From Bacillota bacterium (GTDB taxonomy: Bacteria; Bacillota_I; Bacilli_A; Erysipelotrichales; Erysipelotrichaceae), in the NCBI GenBank assembly GCA_023249475.1, contig JAHFCO010000001.1, forward strand, positions 62,001-126,000: a stretch of DNA of 64,000 nt, read 5' to 3'. Positions 16,798-25,384 of this stretch are shown piece after piece. Positions within the stretch are counted from its first letter, which is position 1. Every line of letters begins with the position of its first letter. The position numbers and the translations under genes were made by a program. The notes below the pieces were generated by a model. The model searched no databases. It worked only from the letters and a program-made list of their open reading frames with translations, and had not been told where the DNA came from.

Positions 16798-18186
16798 CTA
16801 GTCTTCGATATTGAATGCATCCAGATTGGACTTCTTGACACCGATCATCCAGGTCAAACCGAATCCGCCAAGGACGGCCGCGGTATAACCCAGCAAGTAG
16901 GCCAAAGGCTTCGTATTCACCAACATCCCCAGGATCCCGGAAACGTTGATGACCTGCGCTCCCATACCCGGGAACAATCCGCAAACGAATCCCCCGATGG
17001 CGGCGCCGAGACAGGCGGTGACGAACACTCTACCCAACGGCAACGAGACACCGAAGATCAACGGTTCGCCGATGCCCAACACCCCTGCGGGCAAGCCGCC
17101 GGCGACGGCTTTCTTGATTTTCTTATGCTGACGATATTTGAAGTACAACGCGATCGCGGCTCCGACTTGTCCGGCTCCCGCCATCGAGTTGAACGCATAC
17201 AGCGTGGTATATCCGAATTCGGTAATCAAGGCGGCATGGACCGGGGTCAAGCCATGGTGCAGACCCGTCATGACCAACGGCAGGAACAAGCCGGCGACGA
17301 CCGCCCCACCCAACGCACCGGCGTTGTTGAACAACCAAATCAAGGACTTCGCAACGACATCGGTGATGACGCCGGCGACAGGTTGTAGAACGTATAAGGT
17401 AACCAAACCGACGACGATGACGGAAACCATCGCGGGAAGATGCACTTTAAACGCATCGTTGCAATGTTTTCTTACCCACTTCTCAACAACCGCGATCAAG
17501 GCGCCGGCTGCCATCGCGGCCAAGGTGCCTCCGCGTCCGTTCGCGAAATTGAAGGGGACGACGCCCATCGCGACACCGTTGAGTCCGCCGACGTTGATGA
17601 TGATCCCACCGGCGATCAAACCGAGATACGGATTCCCACCCATGACTTTCGCCGCTTGAACCGCGACGGCGATGTTCAAATAGGTGAAGAAGGTACTGGA
17701 GAGAACGGCGAGGACGGTCATGAAGATCGAACCGCCATCCGCGATCGCGGCGGGGTTGAAAATCTGCATCTGCGTCAAGTTGAAGATCAAGGTGAAGATC
17801 TTCATGATCCCAAACAATAAACCGGTCCCTGCGAATACGGGGATGATCGGTGCGAAGACTTTCGAGAAGAACTCGAAGATCCCCTTGGCGGAACGCTTCT
17901 GCAAGATCGCTCCGTCCGGTTTGCCTTCCATGTAGTTCAATCCCGGAAGATTCTTCAATTCGGAAGACACTTCGTCCGCGACACCCGGACCCAAGATGAT
18001 TTGGGGTTCTTCGTCGCGACCGACGACTTTCAAGACACCTTTGATCGATTTAAACGCTTCTCTGTTGACTTTGGACGGATCCTTGACGGATACACGTAGA
18101 CGAGTCATGCAATTCTCGAACTCAAGAATGTTTTCAACACCACCCAGAGCTTCAAGAATCTGCAACGCTAATGATTTTCTCGACAT
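16798..18186 (-). CDS. PTS EIIBC permease, glucose/sucrose/N-acetylmuramate superfamily
   Basis: A 462-residue EIIB-EIIC fusion. The EIIB domain (1-85) has the phosphocysteine in 'EFENCMTRLRVSVKD' (C26). The EIIC domain has about ten membrane segments and family marks 'FAPIIPVFAGTGLLFGIMK', 'LPLVMTGLHHGLTPVHAAL' and 'LGIGEPLIFGVSLPLG'. It resembles MurP/TreB/ScrA-type IIBC proteins, which import disaccharides or N-acetylmuramate and use a separate EIIA; that EIIA is at 12008-12475. The substrate is unknown. An etherase (MurQ) is absent, arguing against N-acetylmuramate, while the isomerases argue for a hexose-containing disaccharide. It is the first gene of the operon. Confidence 0.92.
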   Translation of the reverse strand: MSRKSLALQILEALGGVENILEFENCMTRLRVSVKDPSKVNREAFKSIKGVLKVVGRDEEPQIILGPGVADEVSSELKNLPGLNYMEGKPDGAILQKRSAKGIFEFFSKVFAPIIPVFAGTGLLFGIMKIFTLIFNLTQMQIFNPAAIADGGSIFMTVLAVLSSTFFTYLNIAVAVQAAKVMGGNPYLGLIAGGIIINVGGLNGVAMGVVPFNFANGRGGTLAAMAAGALIAVVEKWVRKHCNDAFKVHLPAMVSVIVVGLVTLYVLQPVAGVITDVVAKSLIWLFNNAGALGGAVVAGLFLPLVMTGLHHGLTPVHAALITEFGYTTLYAFNSMAGAGQVGAAIALYFKYRQHKKIKKAVAGGLPAGVLGIGEPLIFGVSLPLGRVFVTACLGAAIGGFVCGLFPGMGAQVINVSGILGMLVNTKPLAYLLGYTAAVLGGFGLTWMIGVKKSNLDAFNIED

Positions 18187-18255
18187 GACTTTCCTCCTCT
18201 TTCTTTGGAAATGCCGTTTGAGGTTTCCCTCTCTTCACACACATTATATGCAACA

Positions 18256-18296
18256 TGAAATATAATTTCAATATATATTTTATCAAATTGCAATTT
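18256..18296. promoter_or_regulatory. two palindromes upstream of EIIBC, candidate RpiR operators
   Basis: TGAAAT-ATA-ATTTCA (18256-18270) and the perfect palindrome AAATTGCAATTT (18285-18296) lie 70-110 bp upstream of the EIIBC start in an AT-rich stretch that must hold the operon promoter. MurR/RpiR proteins bind GAAA/TTTC-type inverted repeats, so the first is the better candidate for the operon's RpiR regulator. Confidence 0.6.
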
Positions 18297-18331
18297 TATT
18301 TCATATTTGCGTCTCATTCTCATTTTCCAAC

Positions 18332-18353
18332 AAAAAAAGACCCGTAGGTCTTT
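18332..18353 (-). terminator. intrinsic terminator after the small protein gene
   Basis: AAAGACC-TACG-GGTCTTT, a 7-bp stem with a 4-nt loop followed by further T on the minus strand, begins at the stop codon of the 18352 gene. Confidence 0.85.
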
Positions 18354-18570
18354 ACTTCACATTCTCCACGGCATAATACAGCGCACCGTATTGCGGTACC
18401 GCCTTCAACACCTTCTTCACATAAGCCGCCGGATCTTTCTGGCTCTCATTCACCTCAAAGTAGAGTTTCAACCCCTTCTTCTCGATGAACTTCGCTTCCA
18501 AGCCTTCGACGGCCTCCACGGTTTTGATGATGTCGTCTTGCTTCATGGCGACGTTAACGATGATTTTCAT
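18352..18570 (-). CDS. small hypothetical protein
   Basis: A 72-residue protein, charged and probably alpha/beta ('MKIIVNVAMKQDDIIKTVEAVEGLEAKF', 'KLYFEVNESQKDPAAYVKKVLKAVPQ'). The start at 18570 has GGAGGT 6 nt upstream, and the gene has its own terminator, so it is probably real. I do not recognise the family. The beta-alpha-beta pattern with a short length is reminiscent of small ferredoxin-like domains. It lies just beyond the aldolase gene in the same direction with an 99-bp gap. Confidence 0.7.
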   Translation of the reverse strand: MKIIVNVAMKQDDIIKTVEAVEGLEAKFIEKKGLKLYFEVNESQKDPAAYVKKVLKAVPQYGALYYAVENVK

Positions 18571-18669
18571 GTTTACCTCCAAGGGTGCGGTTCGCTTGAA
18601 CCCGTCCTTATTTTATCACGAAGCCGCTTCGACGGACTTGAATTCCGTCGATTGGCACGGAGTTTCAGA

Positions 18670-19314
18670 CTAGAAGGTTTCTTTGCCGTGCGTATTGAAA
18701 ACACGGATGGCATCGATCGCCTGCGGTAGGTCGACCATCTTCACGAAGATGTCATAGGGCAGCGTGCACGTGTGCGCCCCGGCGCTCAGCGCCTTCACGA
18801 CGTGCTCGGGTTGCTTGAAACTCGCCGCGATGATCTGCGTCGACGCATCCCGCTCATCGATGAACTGGCGCATCGCCTCGATCTCGGCGTAGGCATCGAC
18901 CCCCGAAACAAGCATCCGGTTGACATAGGGGGCCAAGGTATCGCATCCGGCCAGCACACCCAGGATCCCCTGGGTCGCGGAATAGATCGCCGTCCCCAGC
19001 ACGGGCACCGCGGGATGTCTGCGTTTGAATTCATGGACGGTCTGAAGCCCGATTTGATCCAACGGGATCTTGATCCCGATGGAAGGATTGCCGATGGACA
19101 AAAGATGCTCCGCATCCTCTAACCGTTCTTGTGCGGTGTCGCCGACGACTTGGACATAAAGGATGGGGAAAGACAAGGCAAGGATCTCACCGACCCGTTC
19201 GTCGCGATTCACCTTCTCGCGATTCAGGATCGTCGGATTGGTCGTAATCCCGCGGAACACCCCGGATTTCGAAGCGCTGCGGATTTCATCAAGATTGGCC
19301 GTATCTAGAAACAT
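18670..19314 (-). CDS. fructose-6-phosphate aldolase / small transaldolase (FSA/TalC family)
   Basis: This 214-residue class I aldolase belongs to the small transaldolase family. 'MFLDTANLDEIR', 'GITTNPTIL', the Schiff-base lysine K82 in 'SIGIKIPLDQ', 'GTAIYSATQGILGVLAGCDTLAPYVNR' and 'IIAASFKQPEHV' align with E. coli FsaA/TalC. These enzymes cleave fructose-6-phosphate to dihydroxyacetone and glyceraldehyde-3-phosphate, or act as transaldolase; the sequence alone does not decide between the two. Next to an operon that feeds fructose-6-phosphate it makes metabolic sense. The ribosome site is AGGAGG, 8 nt before ATG. Confidence 0.88.
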   Translation of the reverse strand: MFLDTANLDEIRSASKSGVFRGITTNPTILNREKVNRDERVGEILALSFPILYVQVVGDTAQERLEDAEHLLSIGNPSIGIKIPLDQIGLQTVHEFKRRHPAVPVLGTAIYSATQGILGVLAGCDTLAPYVNRMLVSGVDAYAEIEAMRQFIDERDASTQIIAASFKQPEHVVKALSAGAHTCTLPYDIFVKMVDLPQAIDAIRVFNTHGKETF

Positions 19315-19515
19315 GGTTCAGTCCTCCTACGTTATTAGTGTACGACGAAAGCCGTCGGAAGTGTGCCCAATTTTCGAAAAATGCACAGCGCAAAACCAAT
19401 CGCGCCAAAACCGAACCGATAATCACCAAGGGTAGGCATCGTTCGTGAAATCAAGACGAGGGGGATGTACACTAAAGAAAACGGTAATGCGGTCTTTCGC
19501 ATCGAAAGGAGTCCA

Positions 19516-20409
19516 ATGTCCAACATCGTCCCCCATCTCTGGTTTGATACGCAAGCCGTCCAAGCCTCAGAGCTCTATCTCTCCCTCTTTCCGGGATCCA
19601 GGTTGATCAGCCATACCGTCATCAAAGACACGCCCTCGGGGGATTGCGACTTCCTGGACATCGAACTGGCGGGACAAGAGTTCATGTTGATTTCCGCCGG
19701 ACCGTATTTCACCCTCAATCCTTCCGTTTCCTTTTTGGTCGCCTGTGCAAGCAAGGAAGAAGTCGATTTCTTCCACACGACGCTGATCGAAGGCGGCAGC
19801 GAATTGATGCCGCTGCAGTCCTATGACTTCAGCGAACGCTATGCCTGGGTGGTCGACCGTTTCGGCGTCTCCTGGCAGTTGATGTACACCTTCCTGCCGG
19901 TCGCGCAGAAAATCACCCCGACCTTGATGTTTGTCGGTGAGAATTGCGGAAAAGCGGAAGAAGCCGTGAATTTCTATACCACCGTGTTCGACGGTTCCTC
20001 CGTCGACTCCGTGATGCATTACGGGGAAGACGCCTTCCCGGATCTCCCGAACTCCGCCCAGCACATCGGTTTCACCCTGAAGGGTCAACAATTCGCCGCC
20101 ATGGACAGCGCCTATGAACATCAGTTCGCCTTCAACGAAGGGATCTCGCTCTTCGTCTATACGGATACCCAGGAAGAAATCGACAAGTATTGGAACGCGT
20201 TGTCCGCCGTCACCGAAGCCGAACAATGCGGATGGTTGAAGGATAAGTACGGACTCTCATGGCAAATCAGTCCGCGCATCATGAACGAGATGATGATGGA
20301 TGAGAATGAGGAGAGATTAAACGCGGTGACCCAATGCATGCTTCAGATGAAGAAACTCGACATGAATGAATTAAAACGCGTCTACGATCAGTTTACGTCT
20401 GCGAGTTGA
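19516..20409 (+). CDS. PhnB-like VOC-fold protein with two glyoxalase domains
   Basis: A 297-residue protein made of two PhnB/'3-demethylubiquinone methyltransferase-like' VOC domains: residues about 1-125 ('NIVPHLWFDTQAVQASELYLSLFPGSRL', 'WQLMYTF') and about 130-265 ('ITPTLMFVGENCGKAEEAVNFYTTVFDGS', 'GLSWQISPRIM'). The family name is misleading; no methyltransferase activity is expected and the true substrate is unknown. The last 35 residues are helical. The gene starts with AAAGGAG 7 nt before the ATG at 19516 and is monocistronic with its own terminator. It diverges from the aldolase gene. Confidence 0.88.
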   Translation: MSNIVPHLWFDTQAVQASELYLSLFPGSRLISHTVIKDTPSGDCDFLDIELAGQEFMLISAGPYFTLNPSVSFLVACASKEEVDFFHTTLIEGGSELMPLQSYDFSERYAWVVDRFGVSWQLMYTFLPVAQKITPTLMFVGENCGKAEEAVNFYTTVFDGSSVDSVMHYGEDAFPDLPNSAQHIGFTLKGQQFAAMDSAYEHQFAFNEGISLFVYTDTQEEIDKYWNALSAVTEAEQCGWLKDKYGLSWQISPRIMNEMMMDENEERLNAVTQCMLQMKKLDMNELKRVYDQFTSAS

Positions 20410-20436
20410 TCTCCTGTAAAACCAAGAATTATAACC

Positions 20437-20463
20437 AAAAAGCGATGAACTCGCTTTTTCTTA
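20437..20463 (+). terminator. intrinsic terminator after the PhnB-like gene
   Basis: Stem AAAAAGCGA (20437-20445) / TCGCTTTTT (20451-20459) with a 5-nt loop, ending in a T-tract. Confidence 0.85.
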
Positions 20464-20505
20464 TTGTGGTTTTACGCTTTGATCCTGACGACCGGAACGA
20501 TCTTC

Positions 20506-20517
20506 AAAGCGCTTACA
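20506..20517. promoter_or_regulatory. cre-like half-palindrome upstream of the ribose/allose promoter
   Basis: AAAGCGCTTACA resembles the catabolite-responsive element core. It lies about 10 bp upstream of the -35 box of the LacI gene promoter, where CcpA could act. The same GCGCTTA core recurs upstream of other sugar operons in this window. Confidence 0.5.
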
Positions 20518-20525
20518 AATTCATG

Positions 20526-20553
20526 TTGACAAATCAGGATAGAATCATATAAT
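20526..20553 (+). promoter_or_regulatory. consensus sigma-A promoter of the ribose/allose operon
   Basis: TTGACA (20526-20531) and TATAAT (20548-20553) with a 16-bp spacer form a perfect-consensus promoter, placing the transcription start near 20560. Confidence 0.88.
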
Positions 20554-20560
20554 TACTTAT

Positions 20561-20585
20561 GAGAACGTTCCCAGGGAACGTTCCC
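20561..20585. promoter_or_regulatory. twin LacI-type operators overlapping the transcription start
   Basis: Two palindromes centred 12-13 bp apart: GAGAACGTTCCC (20561-20572, core GAACGTTC) and the perfect GGGAACGTTCCC (20574-20585). They begin at about +1, directly downstream of the consensus promoter and before the LacI-family gene, an arrangement typical of tight autorepression. LacI-family operators have a central CG and inverted arms as seen here. Confidence 0.85.
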
Positions 20586-20606
20586 ATAGGGGAGGAATCG
20601 CTCAAG

Positions 20607-21581
20607 ATGTCTAAACAAGTTACGATCCTTGATTTGGAAAAGAAATCGGGAATATCGAAAACGACCATCTCGCGCTATTTGCATGGCGTGAAAGTGAGCG
20701 AGGATAAATCGCGCAGGATCGAGGAAGCCATCGCGGAGTGCGGATACATCCGTAATAATTTCGCGCAGTTGTTGCGCTCCTCGCAGTCCAATCTCATTGC
20801 CGTGTTGATTCCCGATCTTGATAACCCGTTCTTCCTTAAAATCATCAAGCGACTTGAGGAACTGGCAGCCGAGCAGAATAAGACTCTGATCATAAAAACG
20901 ACGAAGCGATCCATGTTGACGGAACTAAAGACCATATCTTTCGTACGGGGTTTCATGGTCGAAGCCTTGTTCCTTTGCCGAAGCGAATTGGATGACGAAA
21001 CGCTGGAGTCGTTGAAAATCGAGATCCCGACGATTTCACTCGACCGGGAATTCAAATCCATCACATCCATCGTTTCAAACAACCATCAAAGCGGCTACGA
21101 CTTGTCGATGCATCTGCTTGGCCACATCAAGAACGGCGAAGTCATGTTTTTCTCCCGGATGCAGGAAAGCAGTTCCGTCCATGAACGGATCGAAGGATTT
21201 ACGGAAGCGTGCCAAAAACACGACAAGATCGCCTATCAATACAAATACGACGTCGATAAAGGAATCGATTTCGACGACCTGTTCACCTTTGTTAAGAAAT
21301 ACAATATCGAAGGCATCGTGTGTCGAAATGACAATGAAGCCGTAAAACTACTTGCGTTTCTTAGCGACAAGGCAAACCACAACGAAATCCCCAAGATCAA
21401 AATATGCGGCTTCGACAACATCGGTTTATCTCGGCATATGATCCCCAAACTAACGACCGTTGATCAAAAGATCGAGGATATGTGTGATATCGCGTTCGAG
21501 CACTTCATGAACAACACATGCACACCGGCTCGCATCATCGTTCAAGAAGCCGAGTTGATTATTCGAGAAAGTACACTTTAG
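20607..21581 (+). CDS. LacI-family transcriptional repressor of the ribose/allose operon
   Basis: A 324-residue LacI/GalR repressor: N-terminal helix-turn-helix 'VTILDLEKKSGISKTTISRYLHG' with hinge, then a periplasmic-binding-protein-like effector domain ('LIAVLIPDLDNPFFLKIIKRLEEL', 'KICGFDNIGLSRHMIPKLTTVDQ'). The start at 20607 follows GGGGAGGA; the longer in-frame start at 20559 would lie at the transcription start and run through the operators. It heads the operon that encodes ribokinase, the Rbs transporter and the AlsE-AlsK fusion, so its inducer is probably ribose, allose or a phosphate of one. A perfect promoter with two palindromes precedes it. Confidence 0.93.
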   Translation: MSKQVTILDLEKKSGISKTTISRYLHGVKVSEDKSRRIEEAIAECGYIRNNFAQLLRSSQSNLIAVLIPDLDNPFFLKIIKRLEELAAEQNKTLIIKTTKRSMLTELKTISFVRGFMVEALFLCRSELDDETLESLKIEIPTISLDREFKSITSIVSNNHQSGYDLSMHLLGHIKNGEVMFFSRMQESSSVHERIEGFTEACQKHDKIAYQYKYDVDKGIDFDDLFTFVKKYNIEGIVCRNDNEAVKLLAFLSDKANHNEIPKIKICGFDNIGLSRHMIPKLTTVDQKIEDMCDIAFEHFMNNTCTPARIIVQEAELIIRESTL

Positions 21582-21592
21582 GAGGTGTCCAC

Positions 21593-22480
21593 ATGAAAAT
21601 AGGCGTTGTCGGAAGCATTAACGTCGATATGGTTTACAAAATGCCCAGTTTTCTCAAGATGGGTGAAACAAAGTTCGGATTCGACTTCCAGATCCACATG
21701 GGGGGGAAAGGCGCCAACCAAGCCGTCATGCTGAGTGCGCTCAACGACGACGTCGTCTTCCTCGGTGCGGTCGGCGAAGACAGTTTCGCCGAAGATGCAT
21801 TGACACATCTTAAAAACAAAAACATCGATGTCCAACAGGTCTCCCGTAAAAAGGCGAACACGGGCTTGGCCATCATTCAACTGGTCGACGGGGACAACTC
21901 GATCGCCGTCATTCCCGGCGCGAACATCCTCATCGAAACCCGTGAAGTCGATGCTTTCCTAAACAACCACCCCGACCTGCGCCTCGTCGTGACGCAGCTC
22001 GAAACGAATTTGGATATCGTGGAATACCTGATCCGGCAATGCAAACTACGGAACATCCCCGTCATCCTGAATCCGGCACCCGCCGCCATGCTTTCCAGAA
22101 GCATCATCGACGATGTCGCCTATCTCATCCCGAATGAGTCGGAAACGGAACTACTCTTCAATTCGACGGACTTCGCCCGCTTGGTCGAAGATCATCAAGG
22201 CAAACTCATCATTACGATGGGAAGCCATGGCGTCATGTATTTCGATGGAACGAAGGCCGAAACCGCACCTTCGCAATCCTTGAAAGTCGTCGACACCACC
22301 GGCGCAGGCGATTCCTTCGTCGCAGGTTTCGCCACCGGGATCCTACATCAACGCAGCCTTCGTGAATCGGTTGAATTCGGGATTCAAATCGCAAGTCTGA
22401 CGTGCATGAACATGGGCGCACAAGGCGCATACGAACAAACAAGGAGCCTCTATCATGAAAAAACATGGAATCTTGAATAG
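21593..22480 (+). CDS. rbsK: ribokinase (PfkB family)
   Basis: A 295-residue PfkB-family kinase that makes D-ribose-5-phosphate from ribose and ATP. It has the N-terminal 'VGSINVDMVYKMP', sugar-binding 'MGGKGANQAVML', the dimer/lid region 'ANTGLAIIQLVDG' and the catalytic 'VVDTTGAGDSFVAGFATG' (Asp base and anion hole). The ATG at 21593 has GGAGGTG 7 nt upstream. The end overlaps rbsD by 26 nt. Within this operon it handles ribose, while the ROK domain at 26342-27895 handles the hexose. Confidence 0.93.
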   Translation: MKIGVVGSINVDMVYKMPSFLKMGETKFGFDFQIHMGGKGANQAVMLSALNDDVVFLGAVGEDSFAEDALTHLKNKNIDVQQVSRKKANTGLAIIQLVDGDNSIAVIPGANILIETREVDAFLNNHPDLRLVVTQLETNLDIVEYLIRQCKLRNIPVILNPAPAAMLSRSIIDDVAYLIPNESETELLFNSTDFARLVEDHQGKLIITMGSHGVMYFDGTKAETAPSQSLKVVDTTGAGDSFVAGFATGILHQRSLRESVEFGIQIASLTCMNMGAQGAYEQTRSLYHEKTWNLE

Positions 22481-22868
22481 TGAAATCACGAAAGTGTTAA
22501 CCGATCTAGGGCATACCGACCTCGTATGTATCGCGGACGCCGGATTACCGATCCCAAGCGATACAAAAAAAATCGACCTCGCCCTGTCGAAGGGATTCCC
22601 TTCCTTCGTCGATGTCTTGCGCTTGGTTTTGGATGACATGTGGATTGAAAAAATCTATCTTGCGGAAGAAATCAAGAGTCATAACCCTGCCGTGTTGGAA
22701 GAAATCAAACGACTTACCCCCGACATCTTAATCCAATGGGTAACCCATGAAGAATTCAAGAAAATGTCATCGAAATCCAAAGCGATCATCCGTACCGGAG
22801 AAATGACACCCTACGCGAACATCCTTCTGCAATCCAACGTCCACTTCAGCGAGGATAGTGAAAAATGA
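22455..22868 (+). CDS. rbsD: D-ribose pyranase
   Basis: This 137-residue protein matches RbsD, which interconverts beta-pyranose and furanose forms of ribose (and can act on allose), supplying the furanose used by ribokinase. Family signatures: 'ITKVLTDLGHTDLVCIADAGLPIP' with the catalytic His, 'FKKMSSKSKAIIRTGEMTPYANILL' at the C-terminus. It overlaps rbsK upstream and rbsA downstream (ATGA), so translation is coupled. Confidence 0.94.
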   Translation: MKKHGILNSEITKVLTDLGHTDLVCIADAGLPIPSDTKKIDLALSKGFPSFVDVLRLVLDDMWIEKIYLAEEIKSHNPAVLEEIKRLTPDILIQWVTHEEFKKMSSKSKAIIRTGEMTPYANILLQSNVHFSEDSEK

Positions 22869-24382
22869 AACTGGAAATGAGGGACATCAGCAAATCCTTC
22901 GGTCCGGTCCAAGTCCTTCAACATGTCGATTTTCATGTCGACCACAATGAAATCCACGCCTTGATCGGTGAAAACGGCGCCGGGAAATCGACGCTTATGA
23001 AAATCATGACCGGCATCTATACCCATGACGAAGGAGACATTCTCATCGATGGCGTCGTCACCCAGATCCGAAGCATCAAAGACAGCGTGGCGAAGCGGAT
23101 CGCGATCGTCAATCAGGAATTGAATGTGTTTGGCGACATGAGCGTTCTTGAGAACCTCTTCATCGGGAAAGAGATCACCCGTGGAGGCATCGTCGATACC
23201 GTGGCACAAAAGAAAATCGCCGATGGGATATTCACCCGGCTCGGGATCCACTTGGACTACGGTACAAAGGTAAAGGAACTGTCCGTCGGCATGCAGCAAA
23301 TGCTTGAAATCGGGAAATCGTTGGTCAACGACGCCGAACTCATCATCATGGATGAACCGACGTCGGCTCTGACGGACAAGGAAATCGACTTTCTTTTCGC
23401 AGTCATACGCCGCCTTAAACAAGATGGAAAATCGATCGTCTACATCTCGCATCGCATGAAAGAAATCTTCGACCTATGCGATTCGATTACGATCCTTCGT
23501 GACGGTAAACTTGTGAAGAGAGAATCGATCAAAAACATCACTTTCGACGATGTCGTAAAAAACATGGTCGGTTATGAACTGGGCGGATTGTTCCCCCAAC
23601 GGTTACAGATCGAACCGGGAAAAATGTTGCTTCGTGTAAACAACTTAACGCGCCACAAGAAATTCAGCGACATTTCGTTTGAACTCCACGAAAGCGAGAT
23701 CATCGGATTTGCAGGGTTGATGGGTTCGGGTCGGACGGAAATCATGAACGTACTCTTCGGAGTTGATTCGTACGATTCAGGTGAAATCTATGTTCGAGGC
23801 GAAAAGGTCGGAATCCATTCCGTTGTCAAAGCCAAACAGCTTGGCATCGGATATGTCACGGAAAACCGAAAAGAAGAAGGGCTATTTCTCGATTTCAGCA
23901 TCAATGACAATGTACTCTTCAACAATCTGAAACGCTTAAGCAGCAAATTCATCGTGAATGACAAAAAATCCCGAAGTACGACGACGGATTTCACGCAGCA
24001 GGTTCGGTTGAAATGTCGCGATATCCAGCAATATACCAGCGAACTAAGCGGTGGCAACCAACAGAAAGTCGTGCTTTCGAAGTGGTTGGCGAACCATCCT
24101 TCCATCTTGATCTTGGACGAACCGACGCGCGGTATCGATGTCAATGCAAAAAAGCAAATCTACGAAATGATTTTCGAGTTAAAGAAAGCCGGAATTGGAA
24201 TCATCGTCGTTTCCTCCGAGCTCGTCGAACTCCTGGGAATCACCGACACAATTTATGTCATGCATGAAGGGCGATTGATGAGCCGTTTGGTCAATCATGA
24301 ATTGAGTGATGAAATCGTAATGAATTACATGATGGGAGGTTCTCGACACGATGATGGCGAAACAGCAAAACCAATCTTCTAG
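22865..24382 (+). CDS. rbsA: ribose/allose ABC importer, ATP-binding protein
   Basis: A 505-residue double ABC ATPase of the carbohydrate-uptake-2 type (RbsA/AlsA/MglA). The first domain has Walker A 'IGENGAGKSTLMKIMTG', signature 'KELSVGMQQMLEIG' and Walker B 'LIIMDEPTSAL'. The second has a degenerate Walker A 'AGLMGSGRTEIMNVL', signature 'SELSGGNQQKVVLSKWL' and Walker B 'ILILDEPTRGIDV', as usual in this family. It energises uptake through RbsC with RbsB as binding protein. It overlaps rbsC by 32 nt. Confidence 0.95.
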   Translation: MKLEMRDISKSFGPVQVLQHVDFHVDHNEIHALIGENGAGKSTLMKIMTGIYTHDEGDILIDGVVTQIRSIKDSVAKRIAIVNQELNVFGDMSVLENLFIGKEITRGGIVDTVAQKKIADGIFTRLGIHLDYGTKVKELSVGMQQMLEIGKSLVNDAELIIMDEPTSALTDKEIDFLFAVIRRLKQDGKSIVYISHRMKEIFDLCDSITILRDGKLVKRESIKNITFDDVVKNMVGYELGGLFPQRLQIEPGKMLLRVNNLTRHKKFSDISFELHESEIIGFAGLMGSGRTEIMNVLFGVDSYDSGEIYVRGEKVGIHSVVKAKQLGIGYVTENRKEEGLFLDFSINDNVLFNNLKRLSSKFIVNDKKSRSTTTDFTQQVRLKCRDIQQYTSELSGGNQQKVVLSKWLANHPSILILDEPTRGIDVNAKKQIYEMIFELKKAGIGIIVVSSELVELLGITDTIYVMHEGRLMSRLVNHELSDEIVMNYMMGGSRHDDGETAKPIF

Positions 24383-25319
24383 CTCCAAGGCATTCTCGGT
24401 GGTTAAAAGGTTCTTAATCCGCAATATACCGTTTATCGGATTGATCATCTTGATGGTGGTTCTCGGCTTTAATTCCCGGGCTTTCTTAACCCCATACAAT
24501 CAATTAAGCATCCTTCGCCAGGCATCGATCAACGGGCTCATCGCTTTCGGCATGATGGCCGTCATCCTCTCTTCGGGCATCGACCTCTCGGTCGGTTCGA
24601 CCTTGGCGTTCACAAGCATGATCATGGCCCAGATGATTATTTCCGGTTTCCCCGCTTGGGTCGCGATCTTGGCCGCCCTCGTTCTTGGGGCGATCATCGG
24701 TGCGTTCAACGGATTACTGATTTCCAGAGGTAAACTCCAACCCATGATCGCGACCTTGAGTACGATGATGGTGTTCCGGGGCGTCACTCTCTATATCTCC
24801 AACGGCGTTCCCGTATCCAAACTCGGCGAAGGTCTGATCGGTTTTATCGGTCGTGGGAGTTTCATCGGTATTCCCACCCCAGTCTATATTCTCGTATTTG
24901 TCTTCCTCTTCTTCTACTTCATACTCAACCGTACCGTGTTCGGTAAACGGATCTATGCGATCGGAGGTAACGTCAAGGCCGCCAGACTCAGCGGCATCCA
25001 AGTCGAGCGTAATCAGATCTATGTCTACATGATTTCAGGGATTTTGGCCGCCTTGGCCGGGATCATCCTGACGTCGCGGATCGATTCGGCCGTCCCAACC
25101 GCCGGGCTCTCGTATGAGATGAACGCCATCGCAGCCTGTGTCATCGGAGGTGCAAGTCTTACCGGTGGACGCGGAAGGATTACCGGTACGTTCATCGGGA
25201 TCATGATCATCGCGGTGTTGATGAACGGACTCAATATGCTCGGTACTTCCGCCTATCTCCAACAAATCATTACGGGCGGCATCATCATCGCAGCGGTTAT
25301 CTTTGATCGGAAGAAGTAA
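24351..25319 (+). CDS. rbsC: ribose/allose ABC importer, permease
   Basis: This 322-residue membrane protein is an RbsC/AlsC-type permease with 8-10 membrane segments, including 'GLIAFGMMAVILSSGIDLSVGS', 'PMIATLSTMMVFRGVTLYIS' and 'AACVIGGASLTGGRGRITGTFIG', all strongly conserved in the family. It forms the homodimeric channel with RbsA. Two tandem ATG codons (24351 and 24354) both follow GGGAGG; I report the first. The N-terminus is inside the end of rbsA. Confidence 0.94.
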   Translation: MMAKQQNQSSSSKAFSVVKRFLIRNIPFIGLIILMVVLGFNSRAFLTPYNQLSILRQASINGLIAFGMMAVILSSGIDLSVGSTLAFTSMIMAQMIISGFPAWVAILAALVLGAIIGAFNGLLISRGKLQPMIATLSTMMVFRGVTLYISNGVPVSKLGEGLIGFIGRGSFIGIPTPVYILVFVFLFFYFILNRTVFGKRIYAIGGNVKAARLSGIQVERNQIYVYMISGILAALAGIILTSRIDSAVPTAGLSYEMNAIAACVIGGASLTGGRGRITGTFIGIMIIAVLMNGLNMLGTSAYLQQIITGGIIIAAVIFDRKK

Positions 25320-25384
25320 TTCGGTATGAAATCAGAAATGATTTTCAATACAAAGGTGGCGACCAAAAACGCAGGAGGAATGAG

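Noticed and set aside
16798-18186. Assignment as N-acetylmuramate permease MurP
   Set aside because: The operon lacks MurQ etherase and carries mannose/glucose isomerases, so the substrate is left open.
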